From Trichoplax adhaerens (lineage: Eukaryota > Placozoa > Uniplacotomia > Trichoplacea > Trichoplacidae), in the NCBI RefSeq assembly GCF_000150275.1, contig NW_002060960.1, forward strand, positions 827,316 through 891,315: DNA of 64,000 bases, written 5' to 3'. Numbering within the stretch: the first letter of the stretch is position 1; each line of letters begins with the position of its first letter. Positions 58,944-64,000 of the stretch are shown here, in pieces. The notes under the pieces are model-generated. The model had not been told where the DNA came from. It was given only the letters and a program-made list of their open reading frames with translations, and did no database searches. The position numbers were made by a program, and so were the translations under genes.

Positions 58944-61900
58944 ATGGTGCATTGTACATTAACTAAAAAATTTGTTATCACGCTTAGAGTCATGGCTTAT
59001 GAAATGAAAGATATCTTATCCCATCTCTCGCGACGAGGTTTATTCTTAATTGGAACGAATGAAGACAAATTGGGTCCTCTTGGCATACTACTAATGAGAA
59101 ATCTTTACCAAGAATGGTGAGTCAAATCAAAATCAAGCACATACTTCATTGCTAATGATATACGTATATTCTACACTATTTAATCATACTGGAGGTAGAT
59201 TCAATTATGTAAAATTAGCATTCGGATCAGTAAATTTAGGTTGTACCCTTAGTAGATAACAGCATATTTAAATTGATTAATTTCATTACTTCGTGGTAAG
59301 TTAAATATGACTACTAGCTATTCGCTTAGTGTATGCAGTGCATCCAAACTAATGACTGTTGAGACGTTGCGACCAATGACTAATAAGCATTGGTGATTAT
59401 GCTTTGGGTAAATATTAAAATATTTAATATTTTCCTACATTTAGGCGAAAATCCATTTCTATTATTCGTGGTAAAGCTTGCAACGTCTTGGAAATTCAGC
59501 CGACTACACTCGATAAAGGTCTAAACGTAAGCCCAAAGTTTGATTAGGAAAATGTTAAAATAAGGATCCTGTACTAGTAAAATTTGAGAAGAAGCTCGGT
59601 GAATAACACCCATTAATGTTAGCCGATTTTACTATACATTGATGATATTCAAATTATTATCTTTCGTTAATCAAATTTTCATTATTGAATATTAGGATAA
59701 CATAAAATCGTTGTCTGATAGCTCGAACAGCCTACTGCACTTTTGGAACTTGGATAGGTACGCGTATACCTCCGAGATTGGATAGTGATACATGATAAGA
59801 TTCTACATCGTACTAATATTATCTGTTGCTCTAAAACGTTTAGAGTTTCAAATATTCATTAGTTATGACATCCACGGATGATATTAGCCAATTTTATCAG
59901 TGAATGACTTTAATTAATATGTGAAATGCTTTATCGCAAATAAAATTACAGGGATGGTTTAACATCAAGACAAAATTCTATCAAAATGATGAATCCTGCG
60001 CTGCCTTTTGTACTAATTCGACGTAATCCAATATTTTTACAAATACTACGTGTAATATTGATGTGCTGTTTTAACCATTTTTACATAATCATAATAATAT
60101 GGTATGATGAAATTAAATCAATTATCAGCGCTGCTATGCAACATTTGCATCGTATTGATACAGTAAATGGACGTTGCGTGTGTTTATCATAATATTGCTT
60201 TACCAGCTACAGTATTAACTGAATGTTGAAATGTTATAAATACTTTGATAAGTCATTTACTTTCTACTCGCTTTCTCACTTCGTAACGTAGAGATTAATA
60301 GCGTATCTGGCGGTGAAAGTTTCAAAGCCTTTTTAAGATTTTACTGCTCACCTAAAGAATCACAGTTATGGTATCATACTTGGAAGAAGGAAAGAGCAAC
60401 TTGGTGGAGAAAAGTAAGCCATAATTAAGTAAATTTATGCAATCCACTGTATATATTGCTACAAGTTAAACCATTGTGTATTAAATGAACTGACTTGGTA
60501 TTTGGCAGTTATCTATTAATAGACCTGGGCGTTTTGTCCTGGAAGAGGACAGCTTTGATGATAGTAAGACTTACGATAGAGCAAGAATAGTGGTATGTTA
60601 ATTTGACGGATAAATTATAAGCCTGCTAATTTTATATATACGTGTAGATAGTGTTTATCAGAATTATTCTTTACCTACTAGACGTCACTTTAAAGCGTAT
60701 TGATAGCTATACTGTAGTCATTAATTGTTGCTCCAACGGTTAAAAGACTTGTAAAAATCAAGATAATATTTTTCCATGCATTCTCGTTTTTACTTTTGCT
60801 AGCTATCGTACAATAATTATAAGGAAACTGTTGAAGATATTTCATATTGTAAAGATAGCAATGAAATTGAGGTTATATCTAAATTCTTTCCATATTAATT
60901 TTAGTTTATTTTTACTAAGAATTATTCTGACTCGTTATTTATAGAAAAATATATGTAATAGTAATAATTTTCATTCAATCACATGTTCGTCGTACATGAC
61001 TCAAGGTAACAGCTTTGATTTTGGAATAAGAATTACGCAATTAGTCAAAGGTGCACCGTCCTATATTTTAACTCGTACACTATAATGTTATTTGTGTAGG
61101 AGTATTGGCTTACCTTATCGATTCATATCACTGCAGGCAGTTAATGCATGCTAATGGTGCCAGTAAAGATGGCTTTAAGGTAGAATAGATTAATTAATAC
61201 TATTACTTGATAACTGAGAACATAGAAGTCAACAACTACTCCATGATATTCTTCGATAATGAAATAAATCCAAGTCAAAAGTTTTAATTTTAACTTTTAG
61301 TCACTAAAGTTACATCCGCGACTATCTCCGATTAAAGCAGCTATCATTCACCCCAATACGGACAGGATTCACTTTGTAGAGGTAACTCTTTGGATATTTG
61401 GTGAAATTGGTTAAATTAGTTCATGATCCATACTTGAGATGTCTTAACAATGGTTCGATATTGCATTTCTATGGCGTATCAGCTTGCGGAATATTTAGCT
61501 AAGAAATTAAATAGCGCTGAAATAGTTACTTGGATAGAAAGTGCTAAATGTTTAGAGGAATGTTACAAAAAGTAAGTAACCGTATACCGATTTAGCAGAA
61601 GTACCTTCTTACAGTAGAGATATAATTGAGAGTAAGTTCTCGATGTTCAGACGCTTAATAATGTTACCTTTATTAAATTATTTTCTACAGTCACGATGAA
61701 ATGGGAACTCTCTTCTGCATTGTCATAGACGATAATACTGTTAAATATGGCGATGTAAAACTGCGACATCGAGATACAGGCCTATTGGTATGCCCTTAAT
61801 GATTATTGCTAGTTGTACGTATTTCTACTACACCTTTGATTGTAAATTAACATCAATTGTTCAATTTCGCATGTATGGCTTGGATAGGAGCAAATTCATC

Positions 61901-61980
61901 TAATGGATGTTAAGCTATGCATAGAGAGGGACCTGCAAAATTCGTACGAAGATAACCTCCCACCAGATCTACAGCGGTAA
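58944..61980 (+). CDS. POLG2: DNA polymerase gamma accessory subunit, about 13 exons
   Basis: Mitochondrial processivity factor that binds POLG and DNA; related to class II tRNA synthetases. Exons read from GT/AG borders with all phases agreeing: 58944-59116, 59445-59526, 59696-59757, 59952-60051, 60294-60413, 60509-60592, 60803-60871, 60945-61005, 61100-61179, 61301-61381, 61483-61571, 61691-61787, 61888-61980, giving 396 codons. Family landmarks in order: GPLGILLMRNLYQEW near the N-terminus, NPALPFVL, CSPKESQLW then WWRK, GVLAYLIDSY, KLHPRLSPIKAA, and the C-terminal anticodon-binding-like domain with HDEMGTLF and LRHRDTG. ATG 58944 adds a basic, acid-free 16-residue leader suited to mitochondrial import; ATG 58992 is the alternative. 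Least certain are the exon 4 donor, the exon 7 donor (GTTATA) and the exon 11 acceptor. Introns are about 70-330 bp. Confidence 0.88.
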
Positions 61981-62187
61981 TACTGTAGGAAATTGTTTGA
62001 TTTTGGCGATTACTACGGTAACGGAGTTCAGTTTCGACCGAAAATGAATATTTTTTCACTATCAAGTTATTAACAAAGTGTGATTCGATAGAATTTTACA
62101 ATACGGATAAATTATTTAATAGTTCAATACTAGCGATTATATCTACTGGTGTACACGTGTAAGCTTATGGACGTAAATTATTTTAAA
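61981..62187. other. Spacer between POLG2 and a convergent ORF
   Basis: About 200 bp, AT-rich, presumed 3' untranslated sequence of the two convergent genes. No canonical AATAAA was identified with confidence. Confidence 0.4.
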
Positions 62188-62514
62188 CTAAGCTTTATTT
62201 TTAGTGACAATTATAAATGACTGCTCTATAAATTTTTGTATTATTAGCTGACGCAGTTCTCTTAAAACCAAGTTACAAAGATCGTAAACAGCGCAAATAT
62301 ACCAAGCTGGCTTTATTTCAGATGGGCTTCGAAATCTTTTCAATTGAATTTGCACTATCTCTAAATAGTCTCTGTACGCTCGTATATAATTTATACCAAA
62401 TAAGTGACAGTTATTTAAAGTTATTTTGTTTTTATCATGGTTTTTTAACGCCCTACAGTGGAGTTTGATCTGTTTCAGGTGCATATGCGTATGCATGCTA
62501 TTCTGCTGACGCAT
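62188..62514 (-). CDS. Unidentified 108-codon ORF, possibly a terminal exon
   Basis: ATG at 62512-62514, stop at 62188-62190. The first 35 residues are His/Lys/Asn-rich. The rest looks like a folded helical protein (GINYIRAYRDYL, then FRSPSEIKPAWYICAVYDLC, then LRELRQLII) with regular hydrophobic spacing, unlike the random frames of the spacers. It is convergent with POLG2. I do not recognise the family. It may be a short intact gene, or the last exon of a minus-strand gene whose upstream exons lie at 62611-62934. Confidence 0.45.
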   Translation of the reverse strand: MRQQNSMHTHMHLKQIKLHCRALKNHDKNKITLNNCHLFGINYIRAYRDYLEIVQIQLKRFRSPSEIKPAWYICAVYDLCNLVLRELRQLIIQKFIEQSFIIVTKNKA

Positions 62515-62610
62515 TTTGATACTTATTCTCTGCCGTAAAGTTGTTAAAAATTAAATCAGATGTATCTCGCATTATTAAGGTATTTTATCGTCTAGACGAT
62601 TGTTCCTATT

Positions 62611-62934
62611 CTATGATGAGAAAAATGAGATGAATGTAAAAATTTGTTGTTCTCCTGTCCATGCAATGATACGATCGATGCCTGCTGTAGCCTGTGTTGC
62701 TACGTACTTATTTATCGTGTTGCAGGCAAAGTAGGATGCATTGCCACATGAATAAATCGTCCAGTGTCTGTAACTTTCTATAGCCCTTGTAATTGCTACC
62801 TATATCTGGAGTTGTAGGTACACTGTCACGACTCATCGACCTCCCCAGCTTAACAAAAAGTTAGTTGATTCAATTTTTGTGAAGTTGGGTGGTTGTCTGG
62901 TTGAGCAGTCCTTGGTGCTGTAATGACGATGTAC
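62611..62934 (-). other. Two exon-like segments on the minus strand, unidentified
   Basis: Segment one (62934 down to 62833) follows a CAG and reads 33 protein-like residues, starting VHRHYSTKDCS and including NFTKIES. Segment two (62799 down to 62611) reads 62 residues with YRHWTIYSCGNASYFACNT and AGIDRIIAWTGEQQIF, then a stop. A donor at GGAG|GTCGAT and an acceptor at GGTAG|CA would join them in phase across a 45-bp intron, which is very short. The Cys, Trp and NFT/NAS sequons suggest an extracellular protein. Family unknown. Confidence 0.3.
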
Positions 62935-63199
62935 CTGTAAATCAATAAATCATCCAGTATACTGTAGCTATCGAGGAACTAACTAATTGATCGAGGCAAA
63001 CCTACTGCAGTGTTGACATTTTCCACTGTTTACTTTGCAGTTTGCAAACCTAGTTTAGCATGACGTAATATTGCATGACCTTATATGGAGAATCCTTCAG
63101 AATTTACTTTTGTTCATCACTAGGCAGAATCATATCGGTTGATAAGTTGATTTGTATAGACTTCAGTAGATAGATTGTGTAATACAGTCTAGTACGATA
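62935..63199. other. Short spacer
   Basis: Nothing recognised. It separates the exon-like segments from the tandem repeat. Confidence 0.4.
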
Positions 63200-64000
63200 G
63201 ATTTTCAACCAATGTACGATACTTGGTGCATAGTAAAAATGTACTAAGTAGTTGCATCTAAAGCAAATTGAGAGTTCTAAGTGCTTTCTTTTCTCCATTT
63301 CTGAGGGAGAAATAGAATAGAAGAAAGGTAAGAGCATAGACTGCAATCATGATCATGTTGAAAAAACACCTCTGTAGGTAGGAAAATGCAAATCTACCGA
63401 AGTCGGGGGCCTATTTGCTCAACCAATGTATTGTAGTTTGTGCATTGTAAAAGCGTTATACTAGTTGCATCTACAGCAGCTTGAGAGTTATAAATGCTTT
63501 TGAGGGAGAAATAGAATGGAAGAAGGGTAAGAGCATAGACTGCAATCGTGATGATGTTGAAAAAACACCTCTGTAGGTAGGAAAATGCAAATCTACCGAA
63601 GTCGGGGCCCATTTGCTCAACCAATGTATTGTAGTTTGTGCATTGTAAAAGCGTTATACTAGTTGCATCTATAGCAGCTTGAGAGTTATAAATGCTTTTG
63701 AGGGAGAAATAGAATGGAAGAAGGGTAAGAGCATAGACTGCAATCGTGATGATGTTGAAAAAACACCTCTGTAGGTAGGAAAATGCAAATCTACCGAAGT
63801 CGGGGCCCATTTGCTCAACCAATGTATTGTAGTTTGTGCATTGTAAAAGCGTTATACTAGTAGCATCTACAGCAGCTTAAGAGTTATAAATGCTTTCTTT
63901 TCTCCATTTCTGAGGGAGAAATAGAATAGAAGAAGGGTAAGAGCATAGACTGCAATCATGATCATGTTGAAAAAACACCTCTGTAGGTAGGAAAATGCAA
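63200..64000 (-). repeat. 198-bp coding-phase tandem repeat at window edge
   Basis: Units begin at the word GTCGGGG at 63402, 63601 and 63799. A diverged unit lies at about 63200-63401, and the last unit runs off the window. Two inner units of 198-199 bp stay open on the minus strand (63394-63822) as a repeated 66-residue module with a hydrophobic stretch (FFNIITIAVYALTLLPFYF). The outer units carry 14 extra bases (TTTCTTTTCTCCAT region) that shift the frame. In the long units the minus strand holds a strong splice-acceptor-like tract ending CCCTCAG. It may be a duplicated exon plus intron edge, or a minisatellite with a fortuitous frame. Confidence 0.75.

Noticed and set aside
1-64000. tRNA, rRNA, CRISPR or bacterial operon features
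   Set aside because: No B-box-like GGTTCGANTCC with a cloverleaf, no rRNA signature and no regular spacer-repeat array were recognised by eye; the gene structure is animal. A covariance-model scan was not possible.

Overview
The window is AT-rich animal nuclear DNA. It has no operons or ribosome-binding sites. It holds intronless seven-transmembrane (7TM) receptor genes, one gene split into many short exons with GT/AG borders, solo LTRs, minisatellites, short (CCCTAA)n tracts and one 50-N assembly gap. A one-strand tandem array of intronless, highly diverged class A-like receptors beside a compact multi-exon housekeeping gene fits an early-branching animal. My best guess is a placozoan (Trichoplax/Hoilungia type). 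That assignment is inference and rests on no sequence search.

Layout. From 3.0 to 51.6 kb there are nine receptor loci, all on the minus strand: 3049-4176, 9176-10195, 18359-19393 (broken), 24483-25505, 33841-34869, 38053-39087, 43065-44054, 46072-46932 (cut by the gap) and 50567-51592. They share an N-linked-glycosylation-type N-terminus, seven hydrophobic segments, the TM3/ECL2 cysteine pair and a 'KFRxPL' start of helix 8. All have Asn instead of Asp at 2.50 and Ser/Gly/Ala instead of Asn before the TM7 proline. An intronless beta-1,3-glycosyltransferase (GT31) gene interrupts the array at 29684-30847, on the same strand.

The receptors at 43065-44054 and 46072-46932, with about 1.2 kb of flanking DNA, are nearly identical. 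They are separated by about 780 bp of unrelated strand-skewed sequence plus the 50-N gap, and most likely represent two alleles placed in series by the assembly.

The receptor spacers are AT-rich and contain decayed paralogous blocks and at least four LTRs. Three of these have perfect 5-bp target-site duplications. Beyond 57 kb the landscape changes: a 111-bp minisatellite; then on the plus strand a gene I read as POLG2, the accessory subunit of mitochondrial DNA polymerase, in about 13 short exons (58944-61980); then a minus-strand 108-codon ORF and other exon-like pieces I cannot name; and finally a 198-bp tandem repeat running off the window edge.

Functionally the window is a lineage-specific chemosensory or peptide-receptor-like cluster (ligands unknown), one Golgi glycosyltransferase and one mitochondrial replication gene. 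Nothing suggests the three work together. The most unusual features are the shared loss of the sodium-pocket residues across the receptor cluster and the receptor broken by one stop codon at its invariant TM4 tryptophan.
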